Below, in pieces: positions 23,370 through 35,044 of a DNA stretch of 64,000 nucleotides. The stretch spans positions 164,496-228,495 of the forward strand of contig MEHQ01004134.1 in NCBI GenBank assembly GCA_008828725.1, read 5' to 3'. Each line of letters begins with the position of its first letter. Within the stretch, counting starts at the first letter, position 1. Made by a program: the position numbers and the translations under genes. This DNA comes from Saccharina japonica. Taxonomy: Eukaryota; Sar; Phaeophyceae; Laminariales; Laminariaceae. A model generated the notes under the pieces. It was given only the letters and a program-made list of their open reading frames with translations, did not search any database and was not told where the DNA came from.

Positions 23370-23774
23370 ACTTTAAGTACGGCATATAGACATTATTATC
23401 ATGACAGTGTGCTGCGACTAGGGAGGCTGTTCGTCACAACCGTTGGTCGTACGTTCGTCATAAGTCGCACCCATGTCTGATGTGTCTGATCGTGCGAATA
23501 CATTCGTGTGATTTGTGTAACTGGAATATGCGGCGGAATTTTGGTTTCCCCGGGTAGGTTTTGGTAAGGGTAACATCTGGAAACGGAGGGGTGAAGCCCC
23601 TTCCGTTCAGTTGTTCTTCTTCATGGTGGTTTCTAATATACACCTTGGATAACATCTTCTCTCTCGCCTCATGGCAACCTCCGGAGTGTTCTCCAAATGC
23701 ACCTCGTAACCGAGACAACCCCTTGCACGAGTTGATCGATTACGTACTACTGTAGTTGGTTCTTTCTGTTTGAC

Positions 23775-24100
23775 CCGTTGGCTCGGTACTCGCGAAGACT
23801 CAGTCCTTTCAGCATCTGGTACCCAGCTTCTGGTACCCGTAGGACTCGTGAGGACGCAGTCATTTCAGCTTCTGCTACCCTGGGGACTCGCAAGGACTCA
23901 TTCATTGAGCTTCTTGTAACCTAGGGACTCGAGAGGACTTAGCCATTTCAGCTCCTTGCTGGGGTACCTTGGGGACTCGCGAGGACTCAGTCATTTCCGC
24001 TTCTTGTACCCTGGAGCCCTGGGGACTCGGTACTTCAAAAGGACTCGGACTCGCGAGTCAATGACTGAGTCTCGATGACTCGGACTCGGATTCTGACAAC
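23775..24100. repeat. GGGGACTCGCGAGGACTCAG minisatellite
   Basis: Five to six degenerate units of roughly 55-60 bp run GGGGACTCGCGAGGACTCAG, TCATTTCAGCTTCTTG, TACCCT. The array ends in short GACTCGGACTCG units. Confidence 0.8.
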
Positions 24101-24169
24101 ATTATTAACCTTTTTAATTGACGAATGACATCATCAGCCGTAATTAGCAAGGATTGTTCGATGCAAGTC

Positions 24170-24296
24170 GACGAGGGAAGAAGGGGCTGATGAATGCAGT
24201 CTCCTCGCGATAAAAATGCAAGGCACGAACCGTTTCATAGTGGGGGAGGAGGGAGAGTAGGAGCCTACTTTGTGACCCCAGATCTGAGTTACGACT
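24170..24296 (+). repeat. Dispersed repeat R2, left part
   Basis: This matches 50700-50805 (CTCGCGATAAAAATGCAAGG, GTGACCCC, GAGTTACGACTA). The R2 match resumes at about 26650 (GGAGAGAGAAAAGAAGGGCGA), so the element at 24305-26602 lies within an R2 copy. Confidence 0.7.
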
Positions 24297-24304
24297 ATTA
24301 ATAC

Positions 24305-26602
24305 CACACCCTGGACAATTGACAATAGTCTAATTTCCTATTCATAGTTTCCTATTACAATTGACTGGCAATTGTGGTCGCCAATTCCAATTAATTGGAA
24401 CGCATCAAGGTCTATGGTACAGACAATTCCTATTAACAGACACCCACTAGGCTCTATCGTCCACCCAAATTATGCTAATATACACCCATCTACATTAATG
24501 GCTGAAGTAATTGCTATTAGCAGTAACCACCGAAATCCCATTGCTGAACCTATAGTCTATTGAAATATAATATCCCATTCTATTGTAACGCTAACGGACA
24601 ATTGCAGAATATTTTCGGTGCCAATTGTGCTGGCAATTCCATTTAATTAATATTCTCCTAAAGAAATTGTGCTGGCAATTCTATTTAATTGACACCCCTC
24701 TAAATAAATTGTGCTGGCAATTCCATTCAATTGGCATCCTCCCAAATAAATTGTGCTGGCAATTGCATTTAGTTGGAATCCTTCTAAATCAATTGTCCTG
24801 GCAATTCCATTTAATAGACATCCTTCTCAACCAATTGTGCTGCCAATTCCATTTAATTGACATCTTTCTAAATTAATTGCGCGGGCAATTCCATTTAGTT
24901 GGCATCTTTTTACATAATTGTCCTCGCAATTTCATTTATTTGGCAGGCTTCGAAAACAAATGTCCAGACAATCAGGCATTTCCATTTAATCGACAATAAT
25001 ATGTTACCGGTCAATTGATTCCAGACGCTGCAATAGGAATTTGACACATCAATGCATGCATGAGGAAGCTATTTCTTAAAGTTGCAAAGGCAAACGATTC
25101 ATGAAGCAGTCTATTAATCAAAATCGACCAGACAACATATTTCGGAGGATGCACATTAAATTAAATATTTCGGACAAAATGTTTGGCGGCCGATTAATCA
25201 CTAAGATTTTTTTTCACATTCCCTTTCTGCTTAAGCCTTGGACAATAGGCATCGCAATAGACTATTGCGCCTACAATTGACCCACCGAAAAGTCTATTAA
25301 ATGAAATGAGGCGGACAATTGATTATTCCCATATTGCTGCAATTGGAAATGCAAAGACAACAACATATTGTAGTCCACCTACTAATTGGAATTGCTTAAG
25401 CAATTATTTTAGAGCTCTGTGAATTAACTGGAATTGTCTCCTGCAACTTTTTCGCTCCGGAGACTCCAATACTCCATTGCTTCTTCAATAGGATATGGGA
25501 CCTACCCGCAATGGACTATTGCTTTTACAGTAGACCTTCCGGAAGTCCATTTAAACGGAATTGGTCGAGATGCTGATTTCGTGGTGCATCTATTAATAGG
25601 AATGGTTCGGCCAATAGGTTTGTGTCCTGGCCTTCTAATAGATATTGTTCCAGCAATTATTTCCTGGTCTTGTCTCACGATTGCAATTGTTCAATCAAAC
25701 CGTTTCTGCTCTCACCTTCCAATTGGAATTGTTTCAATAATTGATTTATGTTCCTTTCTGTTAATAGGAATGGTCGGATCAATAGGTTTATGCCCTGACC
25801 TTCCAATTGAAATTGTTTCAACACTTATTTTCAGGTCTTGCTTATCAATAGGAGTGGTTTGGTCAATAGATTTCTGTGCTGACTTTCCAAATTTAATTGT
25901 TGGTTGGGTCAATAGGCTTTGTCCTGACCTTCCAATTGTTAGTGTTCGATCTTTTTTTCTGACCTCGACAATTCCAATTAATAGACCGTACTTGAAATCA
26001 TTTGGTTGGACAGTTACAATTGGTAGACAACACTCGAAATAAACTGGCTATACAAATCCGACTGATGTATCTCACTCGGAATAATTTGACGGGGCAATTC
26101 CAATTAATAGAAATCACTCGAAATCATTTAGTTGGACAATTGCATTTATAGATAGCATTTGAAATCAAGTGTCTCGGCAATTCCAATTAACGGCCAGCAC
26201 CCGAAATCAATTGTGGCACAATTCCAATTAGTAGGCAGCACCCAAAATCAGTTGCCCGGACAATTTCAATTAGTATACTACAATTGAAATCATTTGGTTG
26301 GGCAAATCCAATTAATAGACAGCATCCGAAATCAGTTGTAGCCACAATAGACTATTGTAATAGGAATGGCCCAAATAATTGTGCAGGCAATTCCAATTAA
26401 TTGACAGCACCCAAAATCAATTGTCTGGACAATTCCAATTGGTAGGCAGCATCCAAAATAAATTACCCGGACAATTCAAATTAATATACTGCAATCAAAA
26501 TCATTTGGTTGGGCAATTCCAATTAATAGACTACACTTGGACTACACCCAAAAATAATTATAGACACAATAGACTATTGAAATAGGAATTGTCCAGGGTG
26601 TG
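24305..26602. mobile_element. 2.3-kb AATTG-rich element with 8-bp target duplication
   Basis: The 16-bp inverted ends are CACACCCTGGACAATT and its exact complement (AATTGTCCAGGGTGTG). ATTAATAC flanks both ends (24297-24304 and 26603-26610). An 8-bp duplication fits the hAT superfamily, but the terminus is not the usual hAT sequence and no transposase is present. The interior is almost wholly degenerate minisatellite of ~57-62 bp units: GTGCTGGCAATTCCATTTAATT (24610-24960), a reversed block (25560-25960), and GCAATTCCAATTAATAGACA with CACCCGAAATCA (26090-26540). One caution: ATTAATAC is also repeated once more just outside the right end. Confidence 0.75.
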
Positions 26603-26927
26603 ATTAATACGTATATTATGATTAATACGTATATTATTATACTCGTAGTGGGAAGGAGAGAGAAAAGAAGGGCGAAGATAATAAAAAGGATGAACAAAAA
26701 CAAAAAAATGTACGATGTCTACGTATAACTACTGTAATTGTGCACGCGTGGTCCGTATTTCGTAATTATTGTGGTCCGCGTGCAGAATATATTTTCACAA
26801 TTTTCTCCAGTAATATTTACTTTTCATCCGGCAGGATATTTCCGGGAATTTTACAGTCACTAATGATGTATGGAGGTATATCGTGGTCCGCAAGTTTGGA
26901 ACAACAAAAAAATCGTCGAAAGCGGCG

Positions 26928-27300
26928 CAGCCGCGTTTCTCGCCCGTTTTGGGCCCGTTTTGGGTCCGGTTAGGGGTCAGGGTTAGGGTTAGGGTTAGGG
27001 TTAGGGTTGGGGGTTGGGTTGGGTCTACGCCCGTACCTTGATCCCACTAGGAAGTGCTTCCTAGCCCGCAAACGCAAACGCAAACAACGAACAGCCCGAC
27101 CCCTGGAAGATCTTACCGGACGATGTGTGAATAGTTCTCATTTTCTCGCTATAGTACGTATACATATTCATACGAGTACGTGGTTGCGAAAGCGGCGCAG
27201 CCGCGTTTGTTTCTCGTCCGTTTCTCGTCCGCTTTGGGTCCGTCCAGTTTGGGGTTACACTGCTGTTGTACAGGATTAGGGTTGGGGGTTGGGTGCTGGG
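26928..27300. repeat. Duplicated GCGAAAGCGGCGCAGCCGCG segment with TTAGGG tracts
   Basis: CGAAAGCGGCGCAGCCGCGTTT occurs at about 26916 and 27185. Each copy is followed by TTTCTCGYCCG, TTTGGGTCCG and GGTTAGGG/GGGTTGGG sequence, so a ~90-bp module was duplicated together with its telomere-like tail. Confidence 0.7.
26979..27006 (+). repeat. Interstitial telomere-like (TTAGGG)n
   Basis: More than four perfect TTAGGG units lie within GGGTTRGGG-like sequence. Shorter tracts occur at 27275-27295, 29641-29655 (complement) and 37060-37076 (complement). All are internal to the window. Confidence 0.9.
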
Positions 27301-27344
27301 TCTACAGCAGTATACGCCTGTATGGTATCTTGATCCCACAAACA

Positions 27345-28935
27345 AATAAACGTTTCTTACTCAGTGCATGATGAGCAGCCTACGTATCATACCGCCCCGA
27401 AGATCCTTGCTAACATTTTGTCCAGAGCAACTTTAGTTTCGTGCAATTTTTTTTTTTTTTTTTTTTCTTTTTTGCTTGTCGTATTGCCTGTTGTTGCTTC
27501 TCAAGGGGGGCACGACAGCGATGCTACAACCCCTCGCATCATTTGCTTCGTTTACTTTGTTTCACTTATTTATGTTACCTACCGTGATCGCTTTTGCCTT
27601 TGTTTCTCCGCCTTCCGTATTTTTCCTAGGACTTTCTTTGGTGGCTTAGCTACGTACGTATTCATTTTGTTTTTGTCATTCCCCGTTCTCTTTCCGGGAC
27701 TCTCGTGTGTTACACGAGAACGAAACGGAATTGAGTTGGAAGTGCCACGTACCCGTTGTTGTATGGGTGGCGCCCAAGGGAAGGGAGACGGAGGGTGGGG
27801 GGGGTCATAGGGAAACCAGGACGGACGAAAGCAGGAAAAAGACGGCAAACAGAGTAGGTGCCAGACCGACTAGCTGGTAGAACCTGCCTGTACTACGGGC
27901 ACAAACCTGCCTCGGCTGGCCTTTGGTGTGCTCCGGCTGGCTGTCCTATCCTGTCGTTCTCAGTCTTGCTCTGTTGGCGCTGTTTCGGTCCATTTCATTT
28001 TCTTTCATTTCATTTGGTTTTTATTGGAGGTCGCATCTCCTCTGGGAGAAGCGCGACACTTTCTTTTTTTGTCATGCTTTTTATTTGGTTGCTTGATTGT
28101 TGATTTGCTTCAGTATATTTACTTTTTATTATTTTTTCTTTTCGCTTTTTTCTTTTTTCTCTTTTTTTCTCTCGCATGCACCTGGATTGCTAGCAGGGTA
28201 GGTCTTGCCTGTCGTATATGGCGTTGCATTGTCTGCTCTGCTTACTGCACTGAGTGTAGTATCTCTGTGTCGTAGTTTTGTGACCACAGAAGAACTGGTA
28301 CCTTTTTAGGATGAAGAATCGGCACGGACACTGGGTGTGCTGGATGTCGACGGGTAGAAAGGAAGGTTTAATGTGAAGAACACACACACACTGACAACTG
28401 ACGACCCGCTTTACAGCAGTTTTGTTTCTCCTCGTATCATATGCGGCTCGGCCCCCCTTGGATTAGATTGCCAACTCAAGCAATATATGTACGAATGATA
28501 CGCGTATGTATGATATATATATGATGATATGCATCTGATCTGGAGTATACGACGTACTATGTACGCTGCTGTGTTTGTGTTTCACTTATTTTATGATGCG
28601 TATCTTGCGTATCTGACTGATTTTTGAATGATTTGATTTGACTCGTACGTACGTACGTAAGTTTTCTTCCCTGAGGTACATAATATGATACGTCGTACTC
28701 TTCCGCTCCAGTTTTTGGAGCCTGCTGTCCTGTGACCACGTGCCCCCGGACACACCAACAACACCACGAGCATCACAGATAAAGGCTTCACTGCGCACCA
28801 AGAACATCCAAGACGAACACAAGCCGCACAATCATCACTGCTGCCGTTGTGTGTGTGTGTGTGTGTGTGTGTGTTCTTCACATTGTGCTGCTGTGTGGCT
28901 TGGGCTTGTGCAAATAGACCACACAGCAGGAATAA
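27345..28935. other. T-rich intergenic, nothing recognised
   Basis: The span contains T-rich stretches (27450-27472, 28070-28180), a (GT)n tract at 28850-28872 and (ACGT)n at about 28648-28661. Frames here are composition-driven. No gene is supported. Confidence 0.5.
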
Positions 28936-28954
28936 CAAATAAATGCCCTGAAAA

Positions 28955-29380
28955 CACAGAAAGCGCACCTTGCTTCTTGGGGTTCTGGTGTTCCCACAGG
29001 AGGATCGCCGACAGCAAATTTCTCGGACCGGGATAAGTGTACAGAGCGTCTTTAGGTTGACCAACCCAGCGGCTACCTTGCATCTACGTGTCTGCTCACG
29101 TTCTCAGCGAGAGTTCTCGACTTCGCGTTCGGCGTGAGTCGCAACTACTGTAGAACACAGCAAGATAAACATGTCCAACAAAAACATGAAAGCGCACCAC
29201 ACCTACCTACCTTTTTGCTTCTTTGGGGTTCTCGTGTCCCGAGGATCACAGGCAGCGACATCGTCAGACCGGGATACAAACACAAACAAACGTATTTTGG
29301 TTGATCAACCCAGCGACTACCCTATTATGCCTACTCACGTTCTCAGCGAGGGTCCTCGGAATCCTCGCGTTCGGCGTGAG
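28955..29380 (+). repeat. ~190-bp tandem duplication
   Basis: AAAGCGCACC, CTTCTTGGGGTTCT, GTGTTCCC/GTGTCCCG, GACCGGGATA, CAACCCAGCGRCTACC and ACGTTCTCAGCGAG occur in the same order at about 28968-29133 and 29190-29375. A plus-strand frame of 141 codons (29171-29596) covers the second copy but is not conserved in the first, so I do not call it a gene. Confidence 0.7.
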
Positions 29381-30027
29381 ATAGATAGTTCCGTCCAGTT
29401 GCATCCTTCGGCTATGATGATGCAGACCCTCTACACAAACATGCTTCAGTTTCTCTACGAAGACCACGGTTTGGCTTCAGCAGGACACGAAACTCCCCAT
29501 AAAGATCTACTATCAAGGTGCGTCCACCCTTCAATGTTTGTCCGGGGCCGGCGTTACATTGATGGGTGGGGTCACACCTTGATACAGCGCCGTTAATATC
29601 TACAAGGTTTTGCGCTTGGCGCGTAAAGCCGACCCTCCGACCCGAACCCTAACCCAAGCCCTATGTCATCAGTGGTCAGTGCTTAGATGCTGTGTGCTTG
29701 GTAAGACTCACAAGGTTTTGGCTCGGCCGGCTTGGATGATGTGCTTGGAAAAACTCTTCTCGTACGACGTACGACTGCTGTACGATTCGAGTAATGCGAT
29801 AGATACTGCTTGCTGTAAGTAGGTTGATTCGGCTGGCTCGGGATGCTGCTGTGAGGCTGGGAATTTTCTCGTTTTCTCGTTTTCTCGTTTTCTCGTTTTA
29901 GATGTTCTCTCAAGATATAGGGGTGCGTCGGGAACGGGAAAACACAAAAAAAGTGCGATGCATAAGTACAGCCTTGTGCGTCAGTATGAGCGGCCACATC
30001 GCTTGAATCACCCCCTCGCGATAAGCA

Positions 30028-31774
30028 GGGGGGGGGGGTACTCATTTGCTGCGTGCCATAGTCATTTGACCATTGACCACGTAACGCATCCCTTTTGAGA
30101 CGGAGCACCGTTCCTACTTCTAATAGAGACACCTCCAAGGCTTGGGCGCTCATTACGTTGTTTCCATATATTACAAAGATTTGTTCTGCTAATCTTATCC
30201 CCTTCCTGTTTCGCCGCCTGTGGCCACCATCTATCTCCCAAGATAGCGATCGTTTTCTCGCTACTATCTATGAATAGTGTACCAAACTTCTCCATGTCAC
30301 ATTCATTCGTCTATTTTCCTCATCTCCTCTTCAAACACATCCCGTTCCTCCTTGTACATGTTTTCACATTATCCCACTATGTGAATTCTACTCTATCGCT
30401 TTGCCCCAGGGACACATCTGTGCATCTACTTCCTTCTCCCGGCTACTGGTGTACCTACTTCTTTTTTCTCGCAGGTCCAGGTCCCTTACACGAAACCGCA
30501 GTTTCAGCGTTTGCCCGAAGTCCATTAGGCCGTGCAAATACGTTTTCATTCCTATCCCTTCTCTTAAACCCCCGTTTATCTCTACTGTAAGTGTTCCTCG
30601 CCTTCCACCTTCTTTCTTAGCGCTAGCCTTTGTTTGATATAGGTAATATCCACTAAGTGTGGCGGATCGGCCGTTGCGATTGCGGCATTACGGGATTTAC
30701 AGTAGCCCATACCCTGGTAGATATTATGTGGCAAGTCCATTGACTATAGTGAACGGGACATTGCGGGCTATTCAGGAATTGAGACATGTTGATTTGTGGC
30801 TCGTAATGGACCTCGGTTTGTGGTTCGGGAACATACGAGGGATTGTGGCCGCTGGTAGGAAGACGTGATGGGCAAGAGCTCGCGCTCCCACCTCATCTCA
30901 CTCCAACGTACGCCCACCCCAACTCTCCTTATTCTCGTATTCCCTTGGGTACTGCTGTAATATTCCAGACATAAACACATCATCTTCTTCTCTCTGGGAC
31001 ATACTGCATAGGGCAGTACTTGTCTGGGCACACAGCTCGGGGCTGTTGGTGCCCCTCCGTCTCCCGATCATCACTGTCCATTGAATAACCTTTCCCTTAT
31101 TTCTATCCTCTCTTTTGCCTCTGTCTTGTACCCCTCAAACTTCTCTATGGCCAGCATCTATTTTTGGTTTCCTATATATGGAATCTTCTGATGGTTCAGA
31201 ACGTTCCTCTAGGCCTGTCTGGTCTACCAAAGAGAACACGCGAACAATCTTTGCGGTGTCCCATCTATAGCTGTAGAGCACCACATTACATTTTCCTACT
31301 TTCTCGACTACGCTATCCCATCTCATTCCAGCTCGCCCTTTGGTTACTTTCTCGAATACAGCTTTATCAGCTATGGCTGGCAACCTCTTATTTGGCATGT
31401 TCTTTAATTTATATTGTCATTTCAACTTGCGCACGCCTCTATTTGTCCTAAGTGGGCACATTCCCAGTTCTGCTCTCGGTATTGTATTACTCGTCGTACT
31501 TGAGCAGCCTAGCACTTTTTTAGCTGCTGTCATCTGCGCTGTTTCCAGCTGTTTTACGAACCTAGCGTTCCCTTGCCATACTTCTCCCGCATATTCTAGC
31601 TTTGAGACAATCACATTCATCAGGGTGCATCTCTTAATTCTAGTGTCAAGGTGCGAGTCTATTAGGATCGCTTCCATCTTGCCTACATGTGATTAACGTG
31701 TGATTTACTCTTGCCTATTCCTTTTGTTATGTGTGCATCCCAAGAGCAGTCTTTTGAGATACCTACGCCAAGGT
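30028..31774 (-). pseudogene. LINE reverse-transcriptase C-terminal fragment, copy 2
   Basis: On the minus strand this fragment is similar to copy 1 from LGVGISKDCSWDAH down to the tail region, with frameshifts (31677-31417, 31398-31135, 30295-30062). About 470 bp of unrelated DNA (roughly 30625-31095) interrupts it, plus a smaller insertion near 31200-31280. The tail is a run of C (G 30028-30038 on plus). The 5' end stops abruptly 2 bp from the poly(C) tail of copy 1. The fragment is non-functional. Confidence 0.85.
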
Positions 31775-31776
31775 GA

Positions 31777-33037
31777 GGGGGGGGGGGGGGGCGTACTCAT
31801 TTGTTGTTTGCCTTAGTCATTTGACCATTGACCACGCATCCCTTTCGAGACGGAGCACCGTTCCTACTCCTAATAGAGACACCTCCAACACTTGGGCGCT
31901 CATTACGTTGTTTCCATATATTACAAAGAAACCTTTTGCTAATCTTATCCCCTTCCTGCTTCGCCGCCTGTGGCCACCATCTATCTCCTAAGATAGCGAT
32001 CGTTTTCTCGCTACTATTTAGTGTACCAAACTGCTCCATGTCACACTCGTCTATTTTCCTCATCTCCTCCTCTAGCACATCCCTTTCCTCCTTGTACCTT
32101 TCACATTCTCCCACTATGTGAACTCTACTCTCTATGGCTTTGCCACATGGGCACATCTGTGCATCTACTTCCTCCTCCTCCCGGCTACTGGTATACCTCC
32201 TTCTTCTTTCTGGCAGGTCCAGGTCCCCTACACGAAATCGCAGTTTCAGCTTTTTCGCGAAGTCCATTGGGCCGTGCAGATACCTTTTCATTCCTATTCC
32301 TTCTCTCAACCCCCCGTACATCTCTAAGTGTTCTTCCCCTTCCACCTTCTTTCTCAGTGCTAGCCTTTCCCTTCTTTCTATCCTTTTTTTTACTTCTGTC
32401 TTGTATCCGCTAAATTTCTCTATGGCCAGCGTCTCTTTTTGGTTTCCTATATCCTTCCATACTTTCTCGACTACGCTATCCCACCTTATTCCAGCTCGCC
32501 CTTTGGTTACTTTCTCCCATACAGCTTTATCAGCTATGGCTGGCAACCTCTTATTTGGCATGTTCTTTACTTTATATTGCCATTTCAACTTACGCACGTC
32601 TCTATTTGTCTTAAGTGGGTACATTCCCAGTTCTGCTCTCAATACTGTATTACTCGTCGTACTTGAGCATCCTAGTACTTTTTTAGCTGCTGTCATCTGT
32701 ACTGTTTCCAGCTGTTTTACGAGCTTCGCGTTCCCTTCCCATACTTCTCCTGCATATTCTAGCTTTGGTACAATCACATTCATCAGTATACATCTCTTAA
32801 TTCTAGTGTCAAGGTGCGAGTCTGTTAGGACTGCTTCCATCTTGCCTACGTGTGCCTTACCCTTGCCTATTATTTTATTTATGTGTGCATCCCAAGAGCA
32901 ATCTTTTGAGATTTCTACGCCAAGGTACGTATACTGGTCTACGATCGGTAATTCATCTTCTCCCCACTTCCACTTACAAGTTACCGGACTCTCCTTATCT
33001 TCGTTACATACAACTACTGCGCACTTTTTTACGTTTG
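31777..33037 (-). pseudogene. LINE reverse-transcriptase C-terminal fragment, copy 1
   Basis: This is an uninterrupted minus-strand frame of about 410 codons without a start, running to stop 31797-31799. It contains YTYLGVEIS and DCSWDAHI (the region after the RT palm), KRCILMNVIVPKLEYAGEVW, a basic helical stretch (KKRIERRERLALRKK) and a putative zinc-binding CPCG-x8-H-x4-C. All are typical of the C-terminal part of non-LTR retrotransposon pol. The palm, with its catalytic aspartates, and any endonuclease are missing, so the copy is 5'-truncated. Only five bases separate the stop codon from a poly(C) tail (G 31777-31791 on plus). Confidence 0.88.
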
Positions 33038-33365
33038 AGGGGGGGGTGTAAGCCGCATGTCGTGCACGGTCGTAGTCGTATGACCATAGACCCTCACACC
33101 CCTACAATGCCGGGACGGAGCACGTTGGGTTTTCACCAACCAGGCAAACACTGCTTGCACCAAGCGCGAAGCGCCGTGGGGTATTGGGCGAGTCGCATGG
33201 AGGGTGAGCTGCATCCTGCTAAGCTAAGAACCTCCTGTGAGGCGGACTTGCATATGGACGACAGCCTCGAACGAATTGATTTAATTTCTGGTGTGGCCAC
33301 TGCCAGAGACAGCAATGGGTATTACTATGTATCTGCTTCGTGGATGCCTTACCATATACACAGTA
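33038..33365 (-). pseudogene. 3' end of a sister LINE family
   Basis: The minus strand reads HATRPIPHGASRLVQ, then KTQRAPSRHCRGVRVYGHT, then a C run (G 33038-33046). APSRHCRGVRVYGHT parallels APSRKGCVVNGQMT in copy 1, so the two families appear related. The same 3' end recurs at 63626-63825 and 63831-64000. It is truncated at 33365, next to another tail. Confidence 0.7.
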
Positions 33366-33700
33366 GGGGGGCGTACTCATTTGTTGCTTGCCTTAGTTAT
33401 TTGACCATTTACCACGCATCCCTGTCGAGACGGAGCACCGTTCCTACTCCTCATACAGAACAGGGGGGAGGGGGGGGGCGTACTCATGTACTGCTTGCCT
33501 TAGGCACTTGACCATTGACAAGCAACAAATACGTACCCCCCTCTAGCAGGGGTTTGCTGTTTGCCATTTGACAATTTACCACGCATCCCTGTCGAGACGG
33601 AGCACCGTTCTTACTCCTAATACAGAACGGGGGGGGGGGGTACTCATTTATTGATTGCCTTAGTCCCTTGACCATTGGCAAGCAATAAAGGGGTACGCCC
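33366..33700 (-). repeat. Stacked very short LINE 3' ends
   Basis: Three tail pieces of ~70-165 bp lie at 33366-33461, 33462-33628 and 33629-33700. Each begins with a G run and carries TACTCAT, TTGACCAT and, in the first two, CGAGACGGAGCACCGTTC. The first two break at the same point (ATACAGAAC then G run), suggesting duplication of a unit. The last two also contain an inverted tail (CAAGCAACAAATACGTACCC and GCAAGCAATAAAGGGGTACG), which forms hairpins. Confidence 0.75.
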
Positions 33701-33769
33701 TCCCGGATACGGTAACAATGCATGTTGCGCTGCTTCTCTGGAGCAGCTCCCCGAGGGACGGCTCTTACA

Positions 33770-34990
33770 CACATACTTGCTCGGGTAGGATCTGTGTGGC
33801 ATAGCTCTTGCGTGCGTGCCCCCCCGGGTGGGATCTATATGACCCTCTTGATCTAAATATAATGTTTGTTGTTCCATTTTTCCTAAAGGCGATCTACTGA
33901 TAAACATTAAAAATAAAAATAAGACGATACGTAGCTGTGATGCGATCGAGGATTTTGTCCGAACTCGTACGTAGTTGAAAGCTACGTGGGATGTACCAGG
34001 TATACATACATCATCAGGGGACTGTCAGAGTAACTGTCATGAGATCGGAGATTTGCTTCCGCTTGACCTTCTCGAGGAGACATCTACGAAACATGTTGGG
34101 AGAACAGCATGGTGGGGAGTTTGACCTGTTGACCACCTCATTATGATAGGTGGTCACTGCTTGTGGGGGGCTTGACCACTGGTCAAGCCCCGCACATCAC
34201 TCACAACTACCACAGCAGTTTAACTGCTAGTGCTATTCATTGTCTGTACTGCTAAACAATACAACACAACATGCGATCAACGAGCATGGCATGCATGTCG
34301 GAGGCAGTAGTAGCTTTAGCGGAACTACGGCCGCAGGTGATGTCGGCAGCAAGCAGCAATCGGGTTATCGTAGAGGGATCACAAAGAAGATGAGACTATC
34401 GAGTTGCAGACGGATGTTGAACAGCCTGCAAGCTTCCCGACACGTTTATGGAGTGGGAAAGCTGCATATCTGAGAGTTCACGCATATAATTCGTTCCCGG
34501 GTTTGAGTTGTATACGACCTACTGTTGGTATGCACATATGTTTGCCTGCTTTGGGGTCTGTGTGGCACGGCGGCTCTTGTACGCAGCGGTTGCCCGTGTG
34601 TAAGCTACGTGATCTTGAATTAGCTTTTCTTGCACAAATGTTTGCCTCGAACGGGATCTGTTTACCGCGGTTCTTTGCCACACGTTTGCCCGCGGGTGGG
34701 ATCTATGGACAGCTCTTGGACAAAAAATTGGCCGGGTGGGATATATAGGATCCGCAGGATCTACAACAACAGTAGATCTTCTGACAATAAGATCTGCCTG
34801 ATGTAGATCATTTCGCCAAGAAGGTTCTATAGGATCTGGATGATCTGGCAAATGTTTGTCCGGATGGGCTGTATAAGATCCAGATATTTCACACATGTTT
34901 CCCGGGTGGGATCTATAGGATCTCCAGTAGATAGTTTGCACAATATATCATAGGGGCCGCGATGGGATCTAGATGATATAATGATATATA
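33770..34990. repeat. Degenerate GGGTGGGATCTATAGGATC array
   Basis: Units containing CACAAATGTTTGCC, CGGGTGGGATCTATAG and GATCTG recur about every 50-70 bp at 33770-33860 and 34525-34990. A unique-looking segment (33900-34480) separates the two parts. No coding sequence is supported. Confidence 0.65.
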
Positions 34991-35044
34991 TGCGGTAGAT
35001 CATGATCTGTCTAACGTGTGGAGTTTAACATGGAAGTTACTTAT

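Noticed and set aside
22837-23480. Frames across the N block
   Set aside because: They consist of unknown bases.
26979-27006. Chromosome end
   Set aside because: The TTAGGG tract is short, internal and flanked by ordinary repeats on both sides.
32134-33051. 305-codon plus-strand frame
   Set aside because: It is antisense to the LINE pol fragment, whose minus-strand motifs are clear.
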